Positions 10,707 through 22,518 of a DNA stretch of 64,000 nucleotides are shown here, piece by piece. Each line of letters starts with the position of its first letter. The first letter of the stretch is position 1. Under the pieces are notes generated by a model. That model saw only the letters and a program-made list of their open reading frames with translations, had not been told where the DNA came from and did no database searches. A program made the translations under genes and the position numbers. Source of the stretch: Erinaceus europaeus (taxonomy: Eukaryota > Chordata > Mammalia > Eulipotyphla > Erinaceidae); the NCBI RefSeq assembly GCF_950295315.1, contig NC_080172.1:119069135-119133134 (forward strand), read 5' to 3'.

Positions 10707-10935
10707 ACTTTATTTTATTTTATTGTATTTCAATAGCTTTGTTTATTTATTGGAGGGAGACAGCCAGAAATCGAGAGGAAAGGGGGAGGGAGAGAGGGAG
10801 AGAGACCGAGAGACACCTGCAGCTCTGCTTCACCACTCACTAAGCTTTTCCCCTGCAGGGGAGTGGGGGCTTGAACCCAGATCCTTGTGCATTATAATGT
10901 GTGTGCTCAACCAGGTGTGCCACCACCCAGCCCCT
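10707..10935 (-). mobile_element. ERI-type SINE
   Basis: Tail tttattttattttattg, body acacctgcagctctgcttca, B box cttgaaccc at 10871, and the end of the head at caccacccagcccc. Confidence 0.82.
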
Positions 10936-11324
10936 CAACTAAAACCTCACAAAGCGATGGCCCCGGCGACAAGTACTGGGCATGGTGGGGCATGGTGTGG
11001 CTGAGTGTCTGGAGCCTGAGAGTGAGATCTGGAGGGTGGTGGCAGACTGGGAGAACAGGTGCGAAGAACTGGGGGGATGGACGGCGACAGGCCCGAGTAC
11101 AGAGCGGGGACCGCTGGGACAGAAATGCAGGGAGCAGAGGGGACACAGGCGAGCGGACAGGTACACAGGCCAGGCACGGGCTCAGCAACCACGATACCAG
11201 GGAGGGAGGAAGGGAGCTGATGTGCAAGCCGGAGGATGGCAACAAGAGCTCGCGTCTGCTCCACAGGGAGGCGGTGTGAGCAGGGAGTCTGAGCGCTACA
11301 CACGTGACTCCCTGGGCTGAAGGG
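10936..11324. other. Intronic unique sequence, intron C-D
   Basis: GA-rich, low-complexity tendency; nothing identifiable. Confidence 0.45.
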
Positions 11325-11815
11325 AGAATGATGCAGGGACTTCATGTGTGAAAGGACTTCGTGTCTGAAGGGACTGTGTGAGCATGTGTGCAGGGTCTTC
11401 ATGTATGAAGGGACAGTGTGAGCATGTATGAACAGATGTCATGTATGAAGGGACTGTGTGTGCATGTATGAAGAGATGTCATGTATGAAGGGACTGTGTG
11501 AGCATGTTTTAAGAGATGTCATATATGAAGGGACTGTGTGAGCATGTATGAATAGATGCCATGCATGAAGGAACAATATGAGCATGTATGTAGGGAGTGT
11601 GATCATGTATGAAGAGACATCATATATGATGGGACTGTGTGATCATGTATGAAGAGACGTCACATATGAAGGGACTTCGTGAGCACGTATGAAGGGACTT
11701 CATGAGCACGTATGGAGGGATTTTGAGAGCGTGTATGAGGAGATTTCATGAGTAGACATGGACTTTGCAAGCAAGCATGTATGTATATATCACTTGAGCA
11801 CATGTGAAGGGACTT
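11325..11815 (+). repeat. Degenerate minisatellite, about 40-bp period
   Basis: Repeated catgtatgaagggactgtg and gagcatgtatgaagagatgt modules of varying length, about a dozen copies. It ends 90 bp before exon D. Confidence 0.85.
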
Positions 11816-11905
11816 CATGGCTCTTGGAGAATGGTGGGGACTAGCAAGGTCCAAGAGTAGCTCTGGACCTCCTGATGCCCAGACAAATCTCCGTGTCTTC
11901 TCCAG

Positions 11906-12082
11906 ACAGAGCTCATCCGGAAACGCCTTCACAAGGACATTCCCCACCATTCTGTCATCATGCTCAACTTCTGTCCTGACCTTGAGTCTGTCCAGTCCAA
12001 CCTGAGGAGAACACACGGCGAGTTCATCTTCCTCATTGACAGGAGCAGCAGCATGAGCGGGAGCAATATCCACCATGTCAAG
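11906..12082 (+). CDS. VWA5B1: VWA5B1 exon D, start of VWA domain with MIDAS motif
   Basis: This 59-codon exon opens T-E-L-I-R-K-R-L-H-K-D and contains IPHHSVIMLNFCPDL, nearly invariant in VWA5B1 as I remember it. It then enters the von Willebrand A fold at FIFLIDRSSSMSG. The DxSxS metal-ion-dependent adhesion site is intact, with the Asp at 12038-12040 followed by R-S-S-S. Acceptor cttctccag and donor AAG|gtacct give phase 0 at both ends. A 28-bp minisatellite starts about 12 bases into the following intron. Confidence 0.95.
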
Positions 12083-12094
12083 GTACCTTAAACA

Positions 12095-12868
12095 TGGCTC
12101 CTCAGGGTGGGGACCCTAAACTCGGCTCCTCAGGGTGGGGACTCCTAAACTCACCTTCTCAGGGTCTGGGGCCATAAACTCGCCTCCTCAGAGTCTGGGG
12201 GCCTCAATCTCTCCTCCTCAGAGTCTGGGCCATAAACTCCCCTCCTCAGAGTCTGGGCCATAAACTCCCCTCCTCAGAGTCTGGGCCATAAACTCTCCTC
12301 CTCAGAGTCTGGGCCATAAACTCTCCTCCTCAGAGTCTGGGGCCATAAACTCTCCTCCTCAGAGTCTGGGCCATAAACTCTCCTCCTCAGAGTCTGGGGC
12401 CATAAACTCTCCTTCTCAGAGTCTGGGCCATAAACTCTCCTCCTCAGAGTCTGGGCCACAAACTCTCCTCCTCAGAGTCTGGGCCATAAACTCTCCTTCT
12501 CAGAGTCTGGGGGCCACAAACTCTCCTCCTCAGAGTCTGGGCCATAAACTCTCCTCCTCAGAGTCTGGGCCATAAACTCTCCTCCTCAGAGTCTGGGCCA
12601 TAAACTCTCCTCCTCAGAGTCTGGGCCACAAACTCTCCTCCTCAGAGTCTGGGCCATAAACTCTCCTTCTCAGAGTCTGGGGGCCACAAACTCTCCTCCT
12701 CAGAGTCTGGGCCATAAACTCTTCTCCTCAGGCTCTGGGCCGTAAACTCGCCTCCTCAGAGTCTGGGGGCCATAAACTCTCCTTCTCAGAGTCTGGAGGC
12801 CACAAACTCTCCTCCTCAGAGTCTGGGCCATAAACTCTTCTCCTCAGGCTCTGGGCCGTAAACTCAGA
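12095..12868 (+). repeat. 28-bp minisatellite after exon D
   Basis: About 27 copies of a 28-31-bp unit with core cctcctcagagtctgggcca. It starts 12 bases after the exon D donor. Variants (cttctcagag, gggggccac) occur in blocks repeated around 12430-12545 and 12600-12715, a sign of block amplification. Confidence 0.93.
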
Positions 12869-12948
12869 CTAATTTGCCTCAGTGATATGCCCAACTCTCC
12901 CTTGCCTGTTCAGCTGTCTGTCTCCTCTAAAGGTATGAGAGACCAGGA

Positions 12949-13090
12949 GTGGGTGTAGGAGTCCTGGCACACCATGGTGGAGTGGGTGTAGGAGGCCTGG
13001 CACACCATGGTGGAGTGGGTGTAGGAGTCCTGGCACACCATGGTGGAGTGGGTATAGGAGGCCTGGAACACCATGGTGGAGTGGGTCTGT
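12949..13090 (+). repeat. 33-bp minisatellite, four copies
   Basis: Unit containing gtgggtgtagga and cacaccatggtgga, with exact 33-bp spacing, between the 28-bp array and exon E. Confidence 0.92.
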
Positions 13091-13311
13091 GGACATCTGG
13101 CGACTGGCATGAGAAGCCTGGTAGCGCGGGCTCTGGTCAGCTCCTCTCAGACCCCCACAGCTGAGCCGGTGGTGCTGGGCACAGAGACCGGTGGCCTGCT
13201 GGCCTTCATTCAGCCCCTCTGAGGGTCCCGCTGTGTGGGGGCCGGGAGGCCACACTGTTTCCGGAATTCTGAAAAGTCCTGGGAATGCCTTTGTTTTCTT
13301 CTGCCTGCCAG

Positions 13312-13422
13312 GATGCCATGCTGGTGGCTCTGAAGAGCCTCATGCCAGCCTGTCTCTTCAATGTCATCGGCTTTGGATCCACATTTAACACCCTGTTCCC
13401 TTCCAGCCAGACATATAACGAG
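13312..13422 (+). CDS. VWA5B1: VWA5B1 exon E, VWA domain core
   Basis: Thirty-seven codons from DAMLVALKSLMPACLFN through the VWA core strand with GFGSTF to SSQTYNE. This is the second helix and strand of the VWA fold, and it matches VWA5B1 closely. The acceptor is tctgcctgccag and the donor is GAG|gtgagc, phase 0 on both sides. No stop or indel is seen. The next intron is 6.9 kb and hosts the + strand LINE-1. Confidence 0.95.
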
Positions 13423-13620
13423 GTGAGCATGGAGGGCAGCTGGGACCAGGGCGCGGGGGTGGCAGGGGCAGCGAGGTGGAGAAAAGAAGCCAGCAGCTGA
13501 TGCCCATCAGGAGCCTGGACAGTGCCCACAGGCCGACCTTTGATGTGCTGCCCCTCTGTCCTCGGCCCAGAATTCTCTCACTCCAGAACCCCCATCCTCT
13601 GTGAGAGCGTCTGCCGGACT

Positions 13621-13870
13621 GGGGCCATCAGGGTACACCCAGCAGAGCACACAAGTTCGAAGGGGCCCAGGTCTAGGCCACTGCTCCCCACCTGCAGGGG
13701 GGAAGCTTCCAGAACGGTGGAGCAGGGCTGGGGGTATCTTTCCTTCTCTCTGTCTTTCCCTCTCTGTGTCTCATCCTCCCTCAGAAAGATAAAAGTAAAA
13801 CAACCACTGGAACAGTGGGGTCATTGTACAGGCTCTGTGCTGAATAAAAGTAGTTAATTAAAAAATAAAA
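13621..13870 (+). mobile_element. ERI-type SINE, diverged long form
   Basis: Body ccccacctgcaggggggaag, CT-rich part, then a degraded 3' module (aaccactggaacagtggggt) and tail taattaaaaaataaaa. Confidence 0.65.
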
Positions 13871-13873
13871 GAA

Positions 13874-14089
13874 GAGGGATGGGCAGTGGCACACCTGACT
13901 GAGTGCTCACGTCACAGTGCGCAAGGGCCCGGGTTCAAGCCCTTGGTCCCCACCTGCAGCGGGGAAGCTTCACAACCGGTGAAGTAGAGTCACAGGTGTC
14001 TCTCGGCTTCTCTCTCTGTCTCCTGCCCTCAATTTCTCTCTGTCTCTAATAAATGAGTAAATAAATAAAAAAATTTTTAAATAAATAAA
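13874..14089 (+). mobile_element. ERI-type SINE, short form
   Basis: Head gggatgggcagtggcacacc, B box gggttcaagccc at 13931, tail of aaataaataaaaaaa. Confidence 0.82.
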
Positions 14090-14090
14090 A

Positions 14091-14360
14091 GTGGCATGAA
14101 GCGCAAGCACAGGCATAAGGATCCTGGTTCAAGCCCCCGGCTCCCCACCTGCAGGGGAGTCGCTTCACAAGTGGTGAAGCAGGTCTGCAGGTGTCTGTCT
14201 GTCTCTCCCCCTCTCTATCTTCCCCTCCTCTCTCCATTTCTCTCTGTCTTATCCAACGACAATGACATCAGTAATAACTACAACAATAAAACAACAAGGA
14301 CAATGAAAGGGAATAAATAAATAAATATAAAAATAAGTAAGTAAATAAAGAAATAAAAGA
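14091..14360 (+). mobile_element. ERI-type SINE, head-truncated
   Basis: Starts inside the head (gtggcatgaagcgcaagcac), with B box ggttcaagcccc and a long aaataaataaat tail. It is the third of three SINEs in a row. Confidence 0.8.
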
Positions 14361-15602
14361 AGATACTGGACAAAGTGTGAGTAGGAACAGAGGAGGGGCT
14401 GGAATGGAGGGAGAGATACAGGAGCCTCTGTCCCAGGAGGATGGTGGGCCCGGCGAGGCTAAAAGCCTGAACAATAAAGGGGAACAGGAAATGACCCACT
14501 GTGCACATGGCCCTTGACAGGGGGAGCCTGGGACGGGCAGAACTCAAGAGACAGTTTGAAACAAGAAGCCTGTGGCCTGATGCGCATGTTCAGGATGAGA
14601 GCACATCTGTACAGTCTAGGACCAGGAAGAGGAAAAAGAAGAGAAGGAAAGAGAGCAGTAGAGAAGAGATAAGAGGGAGATGGCCAGAAAGACATAGAGG
14701 GGACGTTGCCTTCTGTTCGTAAAGACATCTACTTACCTGTCAGAGGAGGGAGAGAGACACAGTGTCACTCTGACATCTGCTGCGTCGGGATCCAACTCAG
14801 GGCCTGAAGTCTGAAAGTCCTGCACTCTACCACTGTGCTGCCTTCCTAGGACACTTTGTAAATCAGAATAGCTGGGGTTGTAAAAGGTGAAAGTAAAAGA
14901 TCTCAACTGTCACACAGTTTTGAACGTAGATCCTGAGAACGTTAACGTCCTGTGACCCCATGAGAAGCCCTGCCACTAGAGTCCGGCATGAACCCCCCAG
15001 GCCTCCTTGGGTGTGTCTCCACATTTCTACCCTAGCACAGGCCATCCGAGCCGCTGTGCTAACTCCTCTCCTCGCAAAGGTCTGTCACAAGCGAGCTTCC
15101 CAGCCGGAAGGTGCCAGCCTGTAGCTCTGCTGTGGCCACTGCCTAGAACCACACTGTGCAGCCTGGCTGCCATTCACTCCGGGAAAGCACTCCAGCTGGC
15201 CGTCTAACTCATTTCCCCTCTCTGTACTCATCTTCTTAGCAGTGTAGATGTGACTGGTTCCCTAGGATAAACGCCCAGCCTTGCTAGTTCGAAGGGTGTG
15301 CAGTTACGTGTGAGAAAGCTGGATGCAGGCTGTCACCCCACGCGTGGAGCTGGGCGGGCATCTCCCCGAGCCGGGAGCAGAAGGGTTGGAGTGAGGACCG
15401 GCCTTGCTGGCCACAGCAGCCGTGCCAAGTGCCTGACAACTGAGTTTAGCTGCTCCAGAGGGAGGGGCCTAAAGCCCGAGCCCTTCAGAGTACTGCTGGG
15501 GTTGGTGTCCCATCAGACAAGGACTCAGTCTGAATGATTTCAAGTCCAGTGTTCTTCCTGACACACCAACGACCTCCCTATCAGAGCAGGAAGCTTAGGG
15601 GC
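14361..15602. other. Intronic sequence, intron E-F
   Basis: Mostly unique; 14730-14850 may be a very degraded - strand SINE (ctgcactctaccactgtgct). No exon of VWA5B1 is expected or seen. Confidence 0.45.
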
Positions 15603-18600
15603 TATCAGAACACTCTAAAAATCTACAAGAGTGGCATGAAAATATCTTAAATCTTTGATATCAATTAATGCTAATGGCCTGAATTCACCTATTACAAGGC
15701 ACAGAGTAGGAAGTTGGATCAGAAAACACAACCCAACAATATGCTGTCTACAAGAAGCCCACCTAAGTCAACAAGACAAATACAGACTCAGAGTGAAAGG
15801 ATGGAAAACTATCATACAAGCCAATGAACCACAAAAAAAGAACAGGGACATCTATGCTCACATCTGACATGATAGACCTCAAAATACATAAAAATTGAAA
15901 AGATAGAGATGGACATTACTTAATGCTCAGTGGATCTGTCAGTCAAGAGGACTTAACAATTATTAACATCTATGCACCCAATGAGAAGCCATCTAAATAC
16001 ATCAAACTTCTACTGAAAGAGCTATAACAATATATTAACTGCAACACAGTCATAGTAGGGGACTTCAACACCCTACTCTCTCAACTTGATAGATTATCCA
16101 GGCAGAAAATCAATAAAGACATGAGGGAGATAATAAGGAGATAGATAAACTGGAACTATTGGACATTTTCAGAGTCATTCACCCCAAGAAACTGGAATAC
16201 ACATTTTACTCAACTCCACATGGGTCACTCTCAAGGACAGACCATAGGTTAGGCCACAAAGACAGCATCAGCCAATTCAAGAGCATTGAAATCATCCCAA
16301 GCACCTTCTCAGACCACAGTGGAATTAAACTAACACTTAACAATCAACAAAAGATTAGTAAGAGTCCCAAAATGTGGAAGCTAAACAGTACACTACTTAA
16401 CAACTACTGGGTCAAAGAGGAAATCAAAGAAGAAATAAAAATGTGTGATAGTTCAATGAAAATGAAGATACAAGCTATAAAATATTTGGGACACAGCTGA
16501 GGCAGTACTGAGAGGGAAGTTCACAGCCATACAAGCACACACTAGGAAAGAAGAAAAAGCACAAAAAAAAACAACCTGATTGCACATCTTAAAGACCTAG
16601 AAGAAGAAGAACAAAGGAACCCTAAAGCAACCAGAAGGAAAGAAATAATTAAAGCAAGGGCAGAAATAAGTAACATTGAGAATAAGAAAACCATACAAAA
16701 GATCAACACAAGTAAATGTTGGTTCTTCAAAAGAGTGAACAAAATCAACAAACTTTTAGCCAGACTCACAAAACAAAAAAGGGAGAAGACTCAAAATAAA
16801 TTGGATACTAAATGAAAGAAGAGATATCGCAATAGACACCACAGAAATTCAGCATATCATGGGAGACTTCTATGAACAACTATATGCCACCAAGCTAGAG
16901 AACCTGGAAGAAATGGATGATTTCCTAGATACCTACCAACTTCCAAATCTACGTAAAGCGGAAGTCAATAACATGAACAGGCCCATCACAGCTAATGAAA
17001 TTGAAACAGTTATCAAAAACCTTCCCAAGAATAAAAGTCCTGGACCAGATGGTTTTACAAATGAATTCTACAAAACCTTCAAAGAACTAATACCTCTACT
17101 TTTTCAAGTCTTCCAGAAGACTGTAGACACTGAAATACTCCCTTCCAGTTTCTATGAAGCCAACATCACTTTGATAACAAAAGCAGACAGGGACACAACC
17201 AAAAAAGAAAACTACAGACCAATATCTCTGATGAACACAGATGCTCAAATACTGAACAAAATTCTAGCCAACCAGATACAGCAGTATATTAAAAAAGATT
17301 GTCCATCATGACCAAGTGGGGTTTAGCCCAGGGATGCAAGGTTGGTTTAATATGCGTAAATCAATCAACGTGATCCACCACATCAATAAAAGCAAGACCA
17401 AAAACCACATGGTCATATCAAAAGATGCAGAGAAAGCCTTTGACAAAATACAACATCCCTTTATGATCAAAACACTACAAAATGTTTAGATGGAAATGGA
17501 TGGAAAATTCCTGAAGATAGTGGAGTCAATATATAGCAAACCTACAGCCACCATCATATTCAGTGGTGAAAAAGTGGAAGCATTTCCCCTCAGATCAGGT
17601 ACTAGAAAGGGCTGCCCACTATCACCATTACTATTCAACATAGTGTTGGAAGTTCTTGCCATAGCAATCAGGCATACAGATTGGAAGAGAAGAAGTCAAA
17701 CTCTCCCTATTTGCAGATGACATGACAGTATACATAGAAAAACCTAAGGAATCCAGCAAGAAGCTTTTGGAAATCATCAGGCAATACAGTAAGGTGTCAG
17801 GCTACAAAATTAACATTCAAAAGTCAGTGGCATTCCTCTATGCAAACACTAAGTTAGAAGAAGATGAAATCCAGAAATCACTTTGTTTTACTATAGCAAC
17901 AAAAACAATAAAATATCTAGGAAGAAACCTAACCAAAGAAGTGAAAGAATTGTATACTAAAAATTATGAGTTACTACTCAGGGAAATTGAAAAAGACACA
18001 AAGAAGTGGGAAGATACTCCATATTCATGGTTTGGAAGAATTAACATCATCAAAATGAATATACTACCCAGAGCCATCTACAAATTTAATGCTATTCCCA
18101 TCAAGACCCCAAACACATTTTTGGGAGAATAGAATAAATGCTACAAATGTTTATCTGGAACCAGAAAAGACCTACAATTGCCAAAAAAAAAACCTTGAGA
18201 AGAAAGAACAGAACCGGAGGCATCACACTCCCAGATCTCAAACTGTATTATAGGGTCATTATCATCAAAACTGCTTGGTACTGGAACATGACTAGACACA
18301 CTGACCAGTGGAATAGAACTGAGAGCCCAGAAGTAAGCCCCCACATCTACTGACATCTAATCTTTGACAAAGGTGCCCAGACTATTAAATGGGGAAAGCA
18401 GAGTCTCTTCAACAAATGGTGTTGGAAACAATGGGTTGAAACATGCAGAAGAATGAAACTGAACCACTGTATTTCACCAAATACAAAAGTAAATTCCAGT
18501 TGGATCAAGGACTTGGATGTTAGACCAGAAACTATCCGATACTTAGAGGAAAATATTGGCAGAACTCTTTTCCGCATAAATTTTAAAGACACCTTCAATG

Positions 18601-19660
18601 AAATGAATCCAATTACAAAGAAGACTAAGACAAGCAGAAACCTATGGGACTACATCAAATTAAAAAGCTTCTGCACAGCAAAAGAAACCACTACCCAAAC
18701 CAAGAGACCCTTCACAGAATGGGAGGAGATCTTTACATGCCATACATCAGACAAGAGTTTAATAACCAACATATATAAAGAGCTTGCCAGACTCAACAAC
18801 AAGACAACAAATAACCCCATCCAAAAATGGGGGGAGGACATGGACAGAATATTCACCACAGAAGAGATCCAAAAGGCCAAGAAACACATAAAAAATGCTC
18901 CAAGTCTCTGATTGTCAGAGAAATGCAAATCAAGACAACAATGAGATACCACTTCACTTCTGTGAGAATGTCACACATCAGAAAAGGTAACAGCAGCAAA
19001 TGCTGGAGAGGGTGTGGGGTCAAAGGAACCCTCCTGCACTGCTGGTGGGAATGTCAATGGGTCCAACCTCTGTGGAGAGCAGTCTGGAGAACTCTCAGAA
19101 GGCTAGAAATGGACCTGCCCTATAATCCTTCAATTCCTCTCCTGGGGATAGATCCTAAGGAACCCAACACACCCATCCAAAAAGATCTGTGTACACATTT
19201 GGCAGCACAATTTGTAACAGCCAAAACAGTCCAACAACAGATGAGTGGCTGAGCAAGTTGTGGTCTATATACACAATGGAATACTACTCAGCTATTAAAA
19301 ATGGTGACTTCACCGTTTTCTGCCAATCGTGGATGGACCTTGAAAATTTCATGTTAAGCGTGATAAGTCAGAAACAGAAGGATGAATATGGGATGTTCTC
19401 ACTCTCAGGCAGAAGTTGAAAAACAGGATAGGAAGAGAAAACACAAGTAGAACCTGAACTGGAAATGGCATATTGCACCAAAGTAAAAGACTCTGGGGTG
19501 GGTGGGTGGGGAGAATACAGGTCCAAGAAGGATGGCAGAGGACCTAGTGGGGGTTGTATTGTTATATGGAAAACTGGGAAATGCTGTGCATGTACAAACT
19601 ATTGTATTTACAGTTGAATATAAAACATTAATTCCCCAATAAATAAATTAAAAAAAATAA
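15603..19660 (+). mobile_element. LINE-1, 5'-truncated, nearly complete but broken ORF2
   Basis: About 4 kb starting in the ORF1-ORF2 spacer. The endonuclease start (SINANGLNSPITRHR) is at about 15658. The reverse transcriptase spans about 16860-18350, with [19 protein letters not shown] near 17020 and the catalytic F-A-D-D at about 17712, where a frameshift separates the flanking frames. The C-terminal region includes [20 protein letters not shown] at 19000-19060. The 3' untranslated part ends with ccccaataaataaatt and an A-rich tail. Several stops and frameshifts make it inactive. It lies in sense orientation in the 6.9-kb intron between exons E and F. Confidence 0.93.
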
Positions 19661-19671
19661 AACAATTTTAA

Positions 19672-19821
19672 AACAGAAAAGGGAGAAAGAGACAGAGAGG
19701 GGGAGACATCTGCAGGACTTGCTTCACCACTCACGAAGCTTCCCTGAGGCGGGGGTGGGGGCTGGAATCCAGGTCTTTGCTCTGCAACATGTGTGCCCTC
19801 TGGGTGTGCCTGCCCGGCCCC
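19672..19821 (-). mobile_element. ERI-type SINE directly after the LINE-1 tail
   Basis: Body acatctgcaggacttgcttc and head end gtgcctgcccggcccc, on the - strand, abutting the A-rich end of the + strand L1. Confidence 0.75.
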
Positions 19822-20057
19822 CAGTGTGTCATCCCCTTGAGGCATGTTTATGTTTTTAAAGAGGAGCCTGGGAGGATTGCCAAGGTGGCACACCAGACTC
19901 CAGGCACAGTGGCTTTCAGGAGGGAGGTCTCCTTGGACAGACTCACACAGAGTAGCTGACCACCTCATCCCCCAGTGCAGGAGGCAGATATGGGCGACAC
20001 CAGTCAAGCCCAGTGATAAAGGAGTAAGAGCTAAGGAGACAGAAATGTTTTTGATAC

Positions 20058-20224
20058 TTTCATTTATTTGTTTTGGGATAGAGACAGAGAGAAATTGAGA
20101 GGGCAGGGAGAAACAGAGACACCGCTCGTGAAGCTTCCCCCTGCAGGTGGGGACCAGGGGCTTGAACCCGGGTCCTTGTGCACTGTAACATGTGTGCTCA
20201 ACCAGGTGCACCACCGCCCGGCCC
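20058..20224 (-). mobile_element. ERI-type SINE next to exon F
   Basis: Tail ttcatttatttgttttggga, B box cttgaacccgggtcc, head end caccgcccggcccc at 20224. It ends 97 bp before exon F, so it occupies part of the region where a branch point would lie. Confidence 0.82.
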
Positions 20225-20321
20225 CTGGAACCAAAAGACCGATCTCCCAAGGGGCTTGGAGTCCCCACTGTGTCTGGTGACGCCAGGGAATCTGGCCGCT
20301 ACCTGTGGCCTTTCTCTGCAG

Positions 20322-20524
20322 GAGAGCTTGGCCCTGGCCTGTGAGAGCATCCAGAGGATGCAAGCCGACCTGGGGGGCACCAACATCCTCTCCCCGCTCC
20401 AGTGGGTCACCCGGCAGCCCGTGCACCGAGGCCACCCACGCCTGCTCTTCCTGATCACAGACGGCGCCGTGAGCAACACAGGGAAGGTGCTGGAGCTGGT
20501 GCGAAACCACGCCTTCTCCACCAG
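20322..20524 (+). CDS. VWA5B1: VWA5B1 exon F, VWA domain with remaining MIDAS residues
   Basis: The exon reads ESLALACESIQRM, then GGTNILSPL, where the Thr at 20379-20381 fits the second MIDAS position. LLFLITDGAVSN follows, with the Asp at 20460-20462 as the likely third MIDAS ligand. All metal-site positions visible in the window are therefore retained. The acceptor is ctttctctgcag; the donor gtctgc is weak at +3 to +6. It ends AG, two bases of an Arg codon (phase 2). A SINE on the - strand ends only 97 bp upstream of the exon. Confidence 0.94.
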
Positions 20525-20761
20525 GTCTGCACAGGCTGCCGCGAGGGCTGTCTCCTGCCTCCCTTGGGCTGAGGGTGCAGTGGGGTGCCGGGAGGAGACG
20601 GGTCGCAGCCTGCATGGCCTCTAGAGAGACTGATCAGAGCCCGCCTTCCCTCAGCAGGCCTGGGGAGCGGCAGCCCCGCAGATCCCCCCAGGGTCAGGAG
20701 ACCTGCCTGGCACTTTGCGTCTGTGCCGGGTGGGACTCCTGGGCTGTGCATGAGTGAAAGG

Positions 20762-20985
20762 CCAGTGCTAGGCCTAGCGGTGGAGCACCTAGTTGAGCGC
20801 TCACAAGACAGTGTGCAAAGACCCGGGTTCAAGCCCTGGCTCCCCAACTGCAGCGGGAAAGCTTCTCAAGCGGTCAAACAAGGATGCAGGTCTCTCTCTC
20901 TCTCCTTCTCTCTCTCTCTCCCCCTCTTTTCTCAGTTTCTGTCTCTATCCAATAATAAATTAAAACAATAATAACAATAATAAAG
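20762..20985 (+). mobile_element. ERI-type SINE in the 572-bp intron F-G
   Basis: Head agtgctaggcctagcggtgg, B box gggttcaagccc at 20825, tail with repeated aataataa. It makes up about 40 percent of this small intron. Confidence 0.82.
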
Positions 20986-21096
20986 AGAGGCCCACTAACA
21001 GCCCTCCCCTACTCCTCCCTCCACTGCCAGGTCACACTCCGTCCTTCTCCCTGTCAGGGCACAGAGGCGGCAGCCTCTCTCTTCCTCTTCCCACAG

Positions 21097-21211
21097 GTGC
21101 TACAGCTTTGGAATTGGGCCCCGTGTCTGCCACAGACTGGTGAGAGGACTGGCCACCGTGTCCAAGGGCAGCGCTGAGTTCTTGAAGGCAGGGGAGCGGC
21201 TGCAGCCCAAG
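21097..21211 (+). CDS. VWA5B1: VWA5B1 exon G, end of VWA domain
   Basis: The exon gives G to finish the Arg codon and continues CYSFGIGPRVCHRLVRGLA to GERLQPK, matching the last strand and helix of the VWA domain in VWA5B1. The acceptor is ttcccacag and the donor AAG|gtagac, phase 0. Exons F and G together are 318 bp, a whole number of codons. A 36-37-bp minisatellite of about 1 kb starts within a few bases of the donor. Confidence 0.94.
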
Positions 21212-22235
21212 GTAGACCCAGGGCCTCCTCCTCCTCCTGGGCTCTACCCACAGGCCCAGGGCCTCCCTCTCCTGGTCTGGACCTGCAGGCCCAGGGCCTC
21301 CTCCCTCCTGGTCTGACACCCCCAGACCCAGGGCCTCCTCCCTCCTGGTCTGACACCCCCAGGCCCAGGGCCTCCTCCCTCCTGGTCTGACACCCCAGGC
21401 CCAGGGCCTCCTCCCTCCTGGTCTGACACCCCCAGGCCCAGGGCCTTCTCCCTCCTGGTCTGACACTCCAGGCCCAGGGCCTCCTCCCTCCTGGTCTGAC
21501 ACCCCCAGGCCCAGGGCCTCCTCCCTCCTGGTCTGACACCCCAGGCCCAGGGCCTCCTCCCTCCTGGTCTGACACCCCCAGGCCCAGGGCCTCCTCCCTC
21601 CTGGTCTGACACTCCAGGCCCAGGGCCTCCTCCCTCCTGGTCTGACACCCCAGGCCCAGGGCCTCCCCCTCCTGGTCTGGACCCCCAGACCCAGGGCCTC
21701 CTCCTCCTGGTCTGACACCCCAGGCCCAGGGCCTCCTCCCTCCTGGTCTGACACCCCCAGGCCCAGGGCCTCCTCCCTCCTGGTCTGACACCCCAGGCCC
21801 AGGGCCTCCTCCCTCCTGGTCTGACACCCCCAGGCCCAGGGCCTCCTCCCTCCTGGTCTGACACCCCAGGCCCAGGGCCTCCTCCCTCCTGGTCTGACAC
21901 CCCAGGCCCAGGGCCTCCTCCCTCCTGGTCTGGACCTGCAGGCCCAGGGCCTCCCCCTCCTGGTCTGACACCCCCAGGCCCAGGGCCTCCTCCCTCCTGG
22001 TCTGACACCCCCAGGCCCAGGGCCTCCTCCCTCCTGGTCTGGACCCCCAGGCTCAGGGCCTCCCCTTCCTGGTCTAGACCCCCAGGCCCAGGGCCTCCCC
22101 CTCCTGGTCTGGATCCCCAGGCCCAGGGCCTCCCCCTCCTGGTCTGGACCCGCAAGCCCAGGGCCTTCTCCCTCCTGATCTGACACCCCCAGGCCCAGGG
22201 CCTCCTCCCTCCTGGTCTGGACCCGCAGGCCCAGG
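21212..22235 (+). repeat. 36-37-bp GC-rich minisatellite starting at exon G donor
   Basis: About 28 copies with core aggcccagggcctcctccct and tggtctgacaccccc. The first unit overlaps the exon G donor (gtagacccagggcctcc). Each unit ends in a pyrimidine-rich run plus AG, so the array is a series of acceptor-like sites. Confidence 0.95.
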
Positions 22236-22341
22236 CAGTCACACAGCCAGCCATTCAGAGTGAGTCAGAGAGGTGGAGACAACAAAGCAACCTTGGGGCA
22301 CGGACACCCTGGTGCCTTGACTCTGAATCACACACTCCACT

Positions 22342-22518
22342 GGGATGCATTGGATCGACCTTCTCGTGGTGCATCCTGTAGGAAACTGACGATCCTTCCT
22401 AGCCGACTGAATCCACATGGATCCCAGTCACTTTCAAAGCCAGCAACAAGCAGCTCCTGACAGCTTTCAACCTGACGCTGTTGACTGGCTACGGAAGAAG
22501 GGCAAACGCTAGAAGAAG
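22342..22518 (+). mobile_element. Short non-autonomous element with Vingi 3' end, flanked by 12-bp target duplication
   Basis: The last 60 bp match the 3' end of the Vingi-like fragment (reverse complement of 27450-27505), including gttgactggctacggaagaa and the closing cgctag plus agaagaag tail. The 177-bp unit is bounded by perfect direct repeats ACACACTCCACT at 22330-22341 and 22519-22530, as expected for target-primed integration. The first 110 bp do not match the LINE fragment seen here. It is probably a non-autonomous partner mobilised in trans. Confidence 0.7.

Noticed and set aside
16859..18911. Separate reverse-transcriptase genes
   Set aside because: All are pieces of one LINE-1 ORF2 broken by stops and frameshifts.
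21032..22254. Antisense open frames of about 300-380 codons over the 36-37-bp array
   Set aside because: Repeat-derived (GVRPGGRRPWAW cycles), open in all three - strand frames; no start or splice context.
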